From Globobulimina sp. (lineage: Eukaryota > Foraminifera > Rotaliida), in assembly GCA_003354225.1 (NCBI GenBank), contig PIVH01000176.1, positions 1-7,266 on the forward strand: a stretch of 7,266 nt of DNA, in the 5' to 3' direction. Below are positions 1 through 7,266 of this stretch, in pieces. The position numbers and the translations under genes were made by a program. The notes beneath the pieces were generated by a model. That model had not been told where the DNA came from, ran no database searches, and saw nothing but the letters and a program-made list of their open reading frames with translations. Position 1 is the stretch's first letter. Each line of letters starts with the position of its first letter.

Positions 1-1052
1 TTCTCATAATGTGGATGCCACGACAGACACGACAGTTCATCAATTTCTGCGCGTATTGTATCAAATACGCCCTTGCCTAACATGCGTAAGTCCCATATTT
101 TGATGAGTTGATCTTTGCTCCCCGATATTAACCAGTTACCATTGATTTTATTGATTTTCACCGCAGAGACTGTGTTTTTATGCCCATGTAATGAGCGCAG
201 ACATTCGCCACTCCGCGGACACCATAATTTGATTAAATTGTCTTTTGAGCCACTGGCCACAATGGATTTGTATGGATGCCAATCGATGCAAGTAACATCC
301 CAGCCATGTCCGCGTGTGGCAGACTCAGTTTTGCAAGAAGAGAAATCCCAGATTTTAAGGTAGCCATCGGCTGAGGCACTGGCAAACTTACAATAACAGG
401 GACTAAAACACATATCATTGATAGACTCGTCGTGGCCGCGTTTATTTATTAAATTTTTCATATTTTGGGTCCAATATTTTATATAGCCGCGACTATCCGA
501 ACTAATTAAGATCTCGTCATCGTATTTCCATATCATACGACGTATTGGGTATTCGTGGGCTGGTAATATTGTATCAAAATTGAATTTTAATCCATTCCAT
601 AACGTAAATTGGCCCATTGCGTTGCCTGTGATTAGTCGCCGTCCTTCTGGCGACCACTTGTTTGTTGTTGTTTTGGTTTATTTTATTATATTTGCCTGGC
701 GCAAGGAGTTAGAAAGGAACTCAACAATAAGGCAGTTAATAGCGCATTTATGTTTATTTATTGATGTGGACACATATTTTGTACAGAATCCATGCGATTC
801 ATTTGCTTTTTCAAATGGTATTGGCCTCAAACGTCGAATTGCGTTCGATGTAGGATAAATCTTTTTAAATTCACGAAATGTTCGATAATAAGCACGTGTC
901 TCTAAATAATTAATAATTGTGGTGTGATAATCTACTGTGCGTCGAACAATTGGTTTCTTTTGTTTATCATCGTCAGCTCCTGTGGTTAGACTTATTATTT
1001 GATCTGGATTTGGTTGGTGGTAAGGATTATATGTTTGTTGTTTAGTTGACAT
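1..1052 (-). CDS. WDR33: WDR33/Pfs2-like WD40 subunit of the polyadenylation complex, 3' part cut off
   Basis: The protein is the WD40 subunit of the cleavage and polyadenylation specificity factor, which in animals binds the AAUAAA signal together with CPSF30; it acts in the nucleus. Exon 1 is 1052-726 (109 residues, ATG start MSTKQQ) and exon 2 is 656-1, open at the window edge. Exon 1 carries the family's N-terminal signature: RRTVDY at residues 38-42, INYLETR near 47-53, and [13 protein letters not shown] ending at 103. Exon 2 begins [11 protein letters not shown], then [19 protein letters not shown], and gives at least five WD units ending IKYW, LKIWDF, IKLWCP and IKIWDL, with [14 protein letters not shown] and SGSKDN between them. 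About 327 residues are visible, so the last one or two blades and the C-terminal tail lie outside. The base composition is less AT-rich than that of the two genes to its right. The basic stretch before RRTVDY is shorter than in the animal protein as I remember it. The family call is very secure. Confidence 0.95.
657..725 (-). other. Intron 1 of the WDR33-like gene (69 bp)
   Basis: On the minus strand the intron opens with GTTGAG at 725 and closes with ACAAG at 657, in phase 0. Without splicing the frame reaches a stop 16 codons after the donor. With splicing the protein reads KCAINCLI then WSPEGRR, which matches the animal spacing KCPVFVVR-WTPEGRR residue for residue. A branch-point-like TCTAAC lies about 14 nt inside the donor, which is unusually far from the acceptor, so the branch site is uncertain. 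The splice itself is well supported by homology. Confidence 0.85.
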
Positions 1053-1178
1053 GCTTAAAAAGTTAATAATCTAACGTTTCTAATTTCTATTGAGTAGCTA
1101 AAGCTGTCATATATAAATAAATAATAATTAATAATCATGTACAGAATTATGAACAAACTAATATTTATATAAAACTAC

Positions 1179-3208
1179 TTATTTTTTAACAGTCCATCTG
1201 AGGTCAATTATTCGTGATTGTGCTTCATTTAAATTATTCAAACAAACGTGTAGCCGGATTTTATTATTCTCTTCAACATCACACCAAAATACAATTGGAA
1301 TTTCATCTTTATTTTTCCATTGAGATAATAGTTCAAATGATTGCGATCCTTCATACTCACATTCATCAATATATAAAACATTTTTATTTTGATTTGAGAT
1401 ATAATGTTCCGATGAATATAAATCAATTTGTATTTTCCTTTCATGAATGGGTTTAATCCAAATAATTTCACAATGATTTGCTTGTACCATTTGTCCTTTT
1501 TTTATAATTTCATAAAAAACCCCATTAACGTTCCATGTTTTATTTATATCATCAAATATCTTTTTATTTTTATCATCTTTCCCTTGGATATAATCTCTTT
1601 GTACCGAAATGCCCCAACTTTTATTTGCTCGATATCTCAATAAATTATTATTACCTTTTTCTGATACTATATCATATAAAGCGGTACCTTTACTTATTTT
1701 TGATTTTGCAAAATGTATATTTTCTTCCCGGATTTTTTTTATCTTATCATTTTTTTTATATTTTTGTCTAATTTTATTTTGTATACATTCAATTTCACTT
1801 AATTCCCCACATATTATTATGTGCTGTTTACATCCTTCAATCTGTTTTATTCTCAATAATTTATTAATTTCTTTAAATAATGACTCTAAAACTGAGCCAA
1901 ATATATTATCAAATATCTCATCATTCTCTCCATTCTGATTTGACTTTACCGAACGTAAAAAATTGGATTTTATCTCATTCAATTTAGTTGTTTTACTATT
2001 AATTAATTGATCAAACTCTTGCTTGCCTCCAAATACATCGCCTAATAATGACACAAATCTATTTGTTATCGCGTTTAAACTTATATTTTTATTAATTTTC
2101 ACCTCCATTAATTCTTTAGTTTTATATTCATTCATCATTTGATAACATCCAATCATAAAACAATACTCATTCAACATAACTGACATAAATTTTGTATTAT
2201 TATTCTCTTTTTTCGAATGTAATTTTATATTATAATTTGTAGCAATGGCTTGCGATTCTTTAATGATTAATAAATTGTCCTTCACTCCTAATTTAATGGC
2301 ACTTTGTTTCAATAATGGCTTTACAAATTTATATATCATGTCTGGAATGGATAGTTTCCATTCAATTTCCTCTTCTTTTATTTCTTAATTAGATTTATCC
2401 AAATAAACTTTCTTTATAACATCTAATGTATTATTCCAAAAGAAGTGTAATGTCACATCAAATAATAATGCAATTGAAACTGATTTACCATTGTTATCAC
2501 ATATTACCTCAACTCCTTCTTTATTGTCGACGTCCGCGTCATATTTATTTTCAATTTCAATTAATTTATTCTCACATAATGCTATTATAAAATTATCAAA
2601 CGCATAATAATCATTATCAGACTGTTCATTCTGTTGCAAATTATCAAATGCAGACGTACCAATACCTTGCAATTCATTGTCATGATTTAATAAAAGAGAT
2701 GGATATTTTTTAAATAATGTATTAAATTTTTTCTTATTATGATTATCTACATAGCCAACACTCAATTCTTTATAGCCCCAATTCATTCCAACATACACTT
2801 TATATAAATTCGATTCTTGTTTTGCTAATATTTTCTTAATAATTGATGATTCGTTCCATTTTGTATTTAATTGCTTGACGCCTTGCGGTTGTGCTACAAT
2901 TCGTATTGTATCGTATTGATTTTGTTGAATTTTCTTTAATTTTTTATTTATAAAACTTTGATTAAATTTTGGTATTATTTTACTAAATGTTGCTGAAATT
3001 TTAGATAATGGCGAATTGCTCATTTTATCATAAATGGCTGGCCATATTATATAATTTAATGACTCTTTTAAATGCGAACCGAAAAATGCTGAATATATCT
3101 CCGCATTAAACATAATTTGTTTGCTCCGTGGCTCAAAATCAAACGTTTTTGGTTTTAACAACAAACTTCCATCAAATAATGTCAATTCCCAGCTTATCCT
3201 CAAACAAA
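1179..3208 (-). CDS. HSPA12-like divergent Hsp70 with degenerate ATP site; N-terminal Mieap-like half domain; one in-frame TAA
   Basis: The frame runs from about 3208 to the TAA at 1179 with one in-frame TAA at 2387-2385. No ATG precedes the conserved start (ISWELTLF, near 3196); the first in-frame Met, QIMFNAE, is some 30 residues in, so an upstream exon is needed. The first 75 residues (ISWELTL, KTFDFEP, then LNYIIWPAIYD) resemble the C-terminal half of the mitochondria-eating-protein (Mieap) domain. A linker follows, then an Hsp70 fold in HSPA12 order: VGMNWGYKELSVGY where phosphate-1 is expected, YPSLLLNHDNELQGIG, DYYAFDNFIIAL, EWKLSIPDMIYKFVKPLL, ESQAIATNY, IIICGELSE in the adenosine-motif position, SKGTALYDIV, and a beta-rich end (IQIDLYSSE). 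The phosphate-1 Asp is Asn, and the phosphate-2 GGGT is absent. I infer a non-hydrolysing pseudo-Hsp70. It is probably the 3' part of the sorting-nexin gene just upstream on the same strand. A decayed gene is the main alternative. Confidence 0.78.
2370..2408 (-). other. In-frame TAA (2387-2385) inside a possible 39-nt intron
   Basis: Reading on through the TAA gives EIKEEEIEWKLSIPD, which fits the HSPA12-type segment (ending WxxTVPAIW in animals), so coding sequence lies on both sides in the same frame. A 39-nt stretch opening GTTTAT at 2408 and closing GAAGAG at 2370 obeys GT-AG, is in phase 0, and would remove the stop without shifting the frame. Against this, it is much shorter than the 65-69-nt introns of the neighbours and lacks a pyrimidine tract. 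Removing it also leaves the segment about nine residues shorter than in animal HSPA12, while reading through gives about four more. A nonsense mutation or a sequence error is at least as likely. Confidence 0.4.
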
Positions 3209-3243
3209 CTACAATAAATTACAAAAAAACACTTTTACTCTCA

Positions 3244-3319
3244 CTATAAAACAAAAACAAAAAAAAACAGAAAAGATGTAAAGTGCAAGGATGAAAATGA
3301 ATGAATGCGTATAACATAC
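3244..3319 (-). other. Intron at the sorting-nexin/Hsp70 junction, alternative acceptors
   Basis: The donor GTATGT at 3319-3314 is the best-looking one on this strand (phase 2). A long T-rich tract leads to TTTTATAG ending at 3244, giving a 76-nt intron of normal size for this window. Using this acceptor, the frame continues SESKSVFL and stops at the TAA 3221-3219, yet that frame is the same one that continues into FIVVCLRISWELTL of the Hsp70 part. Other routes avoid the stop. One is an acceptor at 3199 with the same donor. Another is a second mini-intron ending at the TTGTAG at 3209, opening at 3238 (30 nt) or 3232 (24 nt). The donor is well supported; the acceptor choice is not settled. Confidence 0.6.
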
Positions 3320-5190
3320 GAAGAAAATGAATATGAGTAGGAAGATAATACAATATCTAATACGTAATTAGCAAAATCGAGTTTAATCTCATCAAAAATA
3401 TGTAAATATGTACGTCTCAATTGTACTTTACATAAATCTTGTAATATCTCAATATTTTGAATATAAAATAATTTTGATGCTTTGATATAAAAATCAATTT
3501 CATATTCTTTCATTTTCTGGAAAGAAACAAACAAAATATCAAACATTATTTCATGAACTAATTTCATAATAAATTGATCGCCATAATTTACAAATTTTTT
3601 ACTAATATCTTTTGCAATATTTTTCGATGGTTTACTTAAATAATTATTTTTTATATTTTCATATCGATTTATAATATCACGCAGTGATGGAAATATATCA
3701 TATTGATGGTCGCTGTCAATTACTTTATTATTATCACTCTTTTCCTCTTTTTCTTTCTTAATAATAGCGATATTTTGTAATTGTTTTACAGAATTACTGC
3801 TTATGGCAATATTCTCATTTCTTAAACTGTCCGCATCTCGACTTACTATTTTAATCTGTTTCCGCAGCTGTTTATTTTGAAGATGTAATGTCTTATTTTC
3901 GTCTTTTAATAATTGTATTTTTTTTAAATAATGTTTGGCCGATATCGAGGAGCCACCATTTTTCTCATCAATATACATATCTAAACTGCTATTTATATGA
4001 CTTAATTGTCCAATATTTGAATGTTTTGTTAATTGATTTAATGCAAACTGAAATGTATAAAATTGATTAATTTTTTCTTTCCAACATTTTGTTTTATATT
4101 TTGAGAATTTTATCACTGATTCTTTCAATACAATTTTCCTGCTCATATCCAATAATTCAAACACATCCTTCTTTGAATTATAATCTGCTTCCTTTTGCTT
4201 TTCCTGATTTGGTTTTAATTCAATATTTTTGGCGCTATTATTTTTCTCCATTTCTTGCCATCTCTCCACTGATTTACATAATCTATCATAGAATTTATTA
4301 TTGTTGTCATATTGTTTAAATATCTCATTGAAAGCAATAATATCTTTATGCTGCACTGTCAAATTCATAAAAAAAACACCATCAAACATTTGCTGTATTT
4401 TATTAATATATTTCTCAAATTCCATAAAAAATAATGTATATTTTGGCAATATCGGTGCCTCATTATCGTGTTCTTTATTCTCTGTATCTGTGCTATCGAC
4501 AAATAATCCGCTTTTTATCTCATTTGAATATAATGCTTTTAAACTATTTAAATAAAGCGGTATGTCCTTTGAAATGTTATTAAACTGATTATGCAATTTT
4601 GCACCTAAAATGTCAACAACTTTCATTTGCTCATTTATTGAATGTAATTGTTTTTGTAATTTTCGAAATTGTTTAACATCTGTCTCTGGCATAGAATGTA
4701 CCAGATTTGGATATAGTTTTTGTAGTAATAACGTTGCTGTGGAAGGATTTGTTGTGGTTGGTTTTGCATTCAATTCTGCCTTACGAGTTGCAAAAGTTTG
4801 ATCATCACAACCCATAAAACATTGATACACATCGGATTTGGTAAACGGTTCGATACTACGTAGTCGTAATAAGAAACTTTCTAACTCAATGCGTCTTTTT
4901 TGGATAAAGGAATCTGCGAAACGACCGAGAAACACTGGCGGTGGTAATGGTGGCACAAATAAACCCGGATAACATATCAACAATAAACCACGCAACCATT
5001 TGAAATCATTGTATCTTCGAGTAATGGTAAACTCATTTTCTTCATTCTCAATGCAATATACTGTATATTTTGCTAGTGTGGAGGCTATAATTCCACTGGC
5101 AATCCTCGAGGACGATACTATCTTTAATGATGGCAATATTGTTTCTTCTCTTTGTTTATTTTTGTTCTTTTTTCGTTTCTTTTGTGACAT
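3320..5190 (-). CDS. PX-BAR sorting-nexin-like protein with coiled coil and Mieap-like N-half; likely 5' part of a fusion gene
   Basis: The ATG at 5190 opens a very basic stretch (KKRKKNKNKQR) followed by a PX phosphoinositide-binding domain at about residues 20-130. RRYNDF at 58-63 carries the 3-phosphate-binding Arg. PPLPPP at 80-85 is the proline loop, with Pro where many PX domains have Lys. FIQKRRIELESFLLRL follows at 95-110. Residues about 170-390 are long helices in the place of a sorting-nexin BAR domain. About 420-480 is a charged coiled coil (LLKDENKTLHLQNKQLRKQ). About 495-615 (DIFPSLRDII to LDFANYVLDIV) are helical and resemble the first half of a Mieap domain. The role is presumably at endosomal or other phosphoinositide-marked membranes. 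The frame unspliced runs to a TAG at 3246-3244 through a low-complexity tail that is clearly intronic. It is transcribed away from the Ras gene across 57 bp. The PX call is strong, BAR moderate, Mieap tentative. Confidence 0.85.
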
Positions 5191-5247
5191 TGTTATTGTG
5201 TTTTTGGAGTATTAAAGAGAAAAACCAAAAACAAATAGTTTAACAAC
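5191..5247. promoter_or_regulatory. 57-bp divergent promoter and 5' UTR region
   Basis: This gap separates the ATG of the sorting-nexin gene (minus) from the ATG of the Ras gene (plus), so it must hold both 5' leaders and at least part of both promoters. It is AT-rich, with an A-rich tract just before the Ras ATG (AAAACCAAAAACAAAT) that resembles a typical protist leader. I see no clear TATA box or other named element. Transcription of each gene may start inside the other's leader. Confidence 0.55.
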
Positions 5248-5999
5248 ATGGTCGAAGAGGATGATGCTAAATACACATTGTATGTTCTTGGTCCAGGTGC
5301 AGTGGGTAAGACCTCCCTAACAATAAGGTTCTTAAGTGACCATTTTATGGATGAAGTAAGTATATATATATGTACTAATAAAATATATACACAATTCCCT
5401 ACATATATATTAATATACAGTATGAACCAACAATTGAGGATTTTTATCGAAAAACAATAGATGTGGACGGCGTGAAATCTATACTTGAGATTTATGACAC
5501 GGCGGGACAGGAAGAGTTCAGTACAATGCAAGACGAGTATTATCGCAGTGGGGATGGCTTTATATTGGTTTATAACGTAACATCTGCGTTGTCAATAAAC
5601 GAGATACAGGATACCTATGACAAATTGCTTACAGCACGAATTGCGATCAATAATAATGACGATGCCCCGGCACCGCCCCTTCTTTTGGCAGGAAATAAAT
5701 GCGATTTATCATATAAACGACAAGTTTCTTATGATGAAGGAAAGCAATTAGGTATGAATTAATTTTAATTTATTTTTGTTTTAATATATTCGCAAAATCG
5801 CACTTGATATATGTCCATAGCCAAGCAATGGGAGTGTCCCTTTTATGAAACCAGTGCCAAGGATAAAATCAATATTGATGTTATTTTTGAAATGCTTGTT
5901 CGTGAAATTGAAAAGAAAGAGAAAATTAACCAAAGGCAACAATCAAAACTAAACACAAAACCAGAAAATAAAGGATGTTGTGGATGTATTATATTATAA
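5248..5999 (+). CDS. Ras-family small GTPase, three exons, CAAX-terminated
   Basis: Exons 5248-5355, 5421-5751 and 5821-5999 give a complete 205-residue protein. It is a membrane-anchored GTP switch. G1 is GPGAVGKTS at residues 15-23, with Gly17 at the H-Ras Gly12 position and Ala at the Gly13 position. The effector loop is YEPTIEDFYRK (37-47) with the Mg-binding Thr40. G3 is DTAGQEEFS (62-70), keeping the catalytic Gln66, which points to Ras rather than Rap, where it is Thr. G4 is GNKCDL and G5 is ETSAK. The tail is rich in Lys and Gln and ends NKGCCGCIIL; the CIIL box predicts prenylation, and its final Leu favours geranylgeranyl over farnesyl. The two or three Cys before it could be palmitoylated. 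All nucleotide-binding motifs are intact, so it should be active. The TAA directly after the CAAX box shows that TAA is a real stop in this genome. I leave the symbol blank because the Ras subfamily member cannot be fixed by eye. Confidence 0.95.
5356..5420 (+). other. Ras gene intron 1 (65 bp)
   Basis: The donor is GTAAGT and the acceptor is ATACAG, in phase 0. It interrupts the protein between MDE and YEPTIED, just before the effector loop, and joining these restores the invariant switch I spacing. The intron is almost entirely AT, with TA repeats on both sides of a possible branch region TACTAAT. Confidence 0.93.
5752..5820 (+). other. Ras gene intron 2 (69 bp)
   Basis: The donor is GTATGA after a single G (phase 1) and the acceptor is CCATAG. 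Splicing gives GKQLAKQWECPFYETSAK, which is the standard Ras spacing between the fifth helix and the SAK motif. Left unspliced the frame stops three codons past the donor. The intron is T-rich, with its pyrimidine-rich part in the middle. Confidence 0.93.
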
Positions 6000-6393
6000 C
6001 ATATATAACTTACTTTTTCGACTGTAACTAAAACCGTAATTATTTGTTATTAGTGTGCGTTCCGTTTATATTGTGTCTTTCAAATTGTTCGTGAAAATAT
6101 TATTTTTGTTTAGACCCACGATTTTTTTTGTTTTTTTTATTATTTTGAGTGTTCAATATACATTGTCATATTTGATTTTGTGATTTTTGTGGATTTGGAT
6201 CTCTCCCTGACTCTGTTGTAAAAAGTGTTGAATTATTTCAAAAAGTCCGCATTTGAATTGAACTTTTTTTTTGCATTGAGCATGGATCCTTGTTAGCTGA
6301 TGTTGGACATTTTTATATTGCGTCAATATATTCATTAGTTTTAATTCCAATATCACCGATTTGTTTAGCATTATAAAAAAGAGAAGTTAAGCA
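6000..6393. other. AT-rich intergenic region between the Ras and RCC1-like genes
   Basis: These 394 bp hold the Ras 3' UTR and the leader and promoter of the RCC1-like gene. T-rich runs dominate around 6120-6147 and 6263-6273. No canonical AATAAA lies close after the Ras stop. Just before the RCC1-like ATG is a purine-rich AAAAAAGAGAAG. I see no RNA gene, repeat family or convincing coding segment here. A 72-codon open frame on the minus strand (6371-6153) has no recognisable domain. Confidence 0.6.
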
Positions 6394-7266
6394 ATGGGGA
6401 ATTCTGCCAATACGAATGAGATAAACAACCCGAAACTATTATTCATTGGAAGAAATTCAGGCTATGAATTTGGATTAAATCATAATCGTACATTGACACA
6501 ATTGACTCAATGCAAACAAGAAGATATTAGCAAAATATTCGCTGGCTATGGATTTAATCTTTATTCCAATGATAATTTGGAGATGATATGGTCAGCAGGC
6601 GATAATAAACACGGACAGTGCGCAATTAGTGATGAGAGCGAAATAAAAAAATACCGAGAGATTACTTATTTTAAGCGACATAATATTGCACTTAAGAAAA
6701 TATGTTGCTCTCCAATTGCATCCACTGTATATTTCATAACAAAGGAAAATAAAGTATATGGTGTCGGAGATAACTATTATAATCAACGTGGAATACCGGT
6801 TGGTAGTAACAGAACATGTTCCACTCCAACCCTTATCCGTCAGTTACATGATGTGATTGACATTGTAATGGGAGGAAGATTCAGCATTGCTTTGATTGAT
6901 TGTAAGTGGCAATTTGCAGCAATTATAAGTAATTGGTGCAGGAAATATAAAGTTTTATTCAAAAATTCGTGCCATTCAGTAAAGTATTGTCAACTAGCAA
7001 AGCCAGAGGAAGTGGACACAAAACCGATGTTTTAATACAAAACCGATGTTCAATTAATTACGTGTATAACATGTATGAATGGAAAGAAATTGAAGAGTTT
7101 AAATATATAAATATTATTAAAATATCAGCAGGAAATACACATTCATTGTTTTTGGAAGAAAATGGCATTGTTTGGAGCTGTGGAGCATATAAAGACGTAC
7201 CAATTGTCAACGGTACAGGAAGTAGCGGTGCTGTGGTAAGGCAAATATGCTATTTTATGAGGAAAG
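6394..7266 (+). CDS. RCC1-like repeat protein, frameshifted near 6950-6985, 3' end outside window
   Basis: The ATG at 6394 opens MGNSANTNEINNPKLLFIGR, followed by YEFGLNHN, then repeat-like units: MIWSAGDNKHGQCAIS, KKICCSP...VYFITKENKVYGVGDNYYNQRGIP, and DVIDIVMGGRFSIALID. These are blades of an RCC1-type beta propeller, a fold used for GEF or binding roles; which one applies here cannot be told. The first frame runs to a TAA at 7035 but loses family resemblance after ISNWCRKYK (about 6951). Homology resumes in the frame one base back: FVPFSKVLSTSKARGSGHK from about 6966, then YEWKEIEEF, IIKISAGNTHSLFLEENGIVWSCG, and YFMRK to the window end. No GT-AG pair joins the two frames sensibly. The gene is therefore a frameshifted copy, either a pseudogene or a one-base sequence error. 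The MGN start hints at N-myristoylation, though position 6 is Asn rather than Ser or Thr. The open frame of 213 codons alone is not the real product. Confidence 0.82.
7018..7055 (+). repeat. Imperfect 19-nt tandem duplication inside the RCC1-like gene
   Basis: The 14-mer ACAAAACCGATGTT occurs at 7018-7031 and again at 7037-7050. The two 19-nt units sit head to tail and agree at about 16 of 19 positions. The unit length is not a multiple of three. It falls in a stretch that is longer than I recall for the family, between ARGSGH and YEWKEIEEF, so it looks like a recent local slippage or duplication event. Confidence 0.8.

Noticed and set aside
1214-1938. Several overlapping plus-strand open frames opposite the Hsp70 gene
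   Set aside because: They are rich in Phe, Tyr, Leu and Ile because they read the complement of Lys- and Asn-rich codons. They show no domain and the minus-strand frame has clear homology.
3244-3318. The literal C-terminal tail of the sorting-nexin frame after SFSS, running to the TAG at 3246-3244
   Set aside because: It starts exactly at a GTATGT donor and becomes a Phe- and Leu-rich translation of a T tract that ends in a TATAG acceptor. It is intron, not protein.
5193-5531. A 112-codon minus-strand open frame overlapping the start of the Ras gene
   Set aside because: It crosses the Ras exon 1, intron 1 and exon 2 in antisense and has no domain. The Ras gene explains this stretch fully.
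6120-6147. A long T-rich run that could be read as a terminator
   Set aside because: It has no preceding hairpin, and T-rich runs are common throughout the non-coding parts of this genome. A eukaryotic gene would not use an intrinsic bacterial terminator.
6153-6371. A 72-codon open frame on the minus strand in the gap between the Ras and RCC1-like genes
   Set aside because: It has an ATG but no recognisable motif, and lies where the Ras 3' UTR and the next gene's leader must be. Chance is the simplest explanation in such short intergenic DNA.
6902-6919. An 18-nt GTAAGT...GCAG stretch in the RCC1-like gene that looks like a tiny intron
   Set aside because: It is in frame without a stop, far shorter than the other introns here, and the residues it encodes are needed to match the family spacing between SIALID and ISNW as I recall it. 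It also does not repair the later frameshift.

Overview
This window is eukaryotic nuclear DNA from an AT-rich, gene-dense, intron-poor protist. It has short GT-AG introns of about 65-70 bp, intergenic gaps from 57 to about 390 bp, and no prokaryotic gene organisation. The RCC1-like gene at the right end starts MGN, then has LLFIG and FGLNHN, and later WKEIEEF and HSLFLEENGIVWSCG. As I recall it, this matches a large lineage-specific family in foraminifera such as Reticulomyxa filosa. That assignment rests on memory of the family and was not searched.

Layout, left to right. (1) Positions 1-1052, minus strand: the 5' part of WDR33/Pfs2, the WD40 subunit of the pre-mRNA 3'-end processing machinery. 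It has one 69-bp intron and runs off the left edge. (2) Positions 1179-3208, minus: a divergent Hsp70 of the HSPA12 type whose ATP-binding motifs are largely erased, preceded by what looks like the C-terminal half of a Mieap-type domain. The frame carries one in-frame TAA. (3) Positions 3320-5190, minus: a sorting nexin with a PX domain, a BAR-like helical region, a coiled coil, and then what looks like the N-terminal half of the same Mieap-type domain. (4) A 57-bp divergent promoter. (5) Positions 5248-5999, plus: a complete three-exon Ras-family GTPase ending in a CAAX box. (6) About 390 bp of AT-rich intergenic DNA. (7) Positions 6394-7266, plus: an RCC1-like repeat protein with an apparent frameshift, running off the right edge.

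The most interesting point is that regions 2 and 3 may be one gene. The Mieap-like domain appears split across them. A good GTATGT donor sits at 3319-3314, and one acceptor choice joins the two parts in frame. The product would be about 1,300 residues: PX, BAR-like, coiled coil, Mieap-like, pseudo-Hsp70. Another acceptor choice ends the sorting nexin a few residues later. The in-frame TAA codons at 3221-3219 and 2387-2385 leave three readings open: alternative or mini-intron splicing, a decaying gene, or sequence errors.

The genes do not form a pathway. WDR33 is nuclear RNA processing; the Ras and sorting-nexin genes share a promoter region and both act at membranes, but nothing more links them here.
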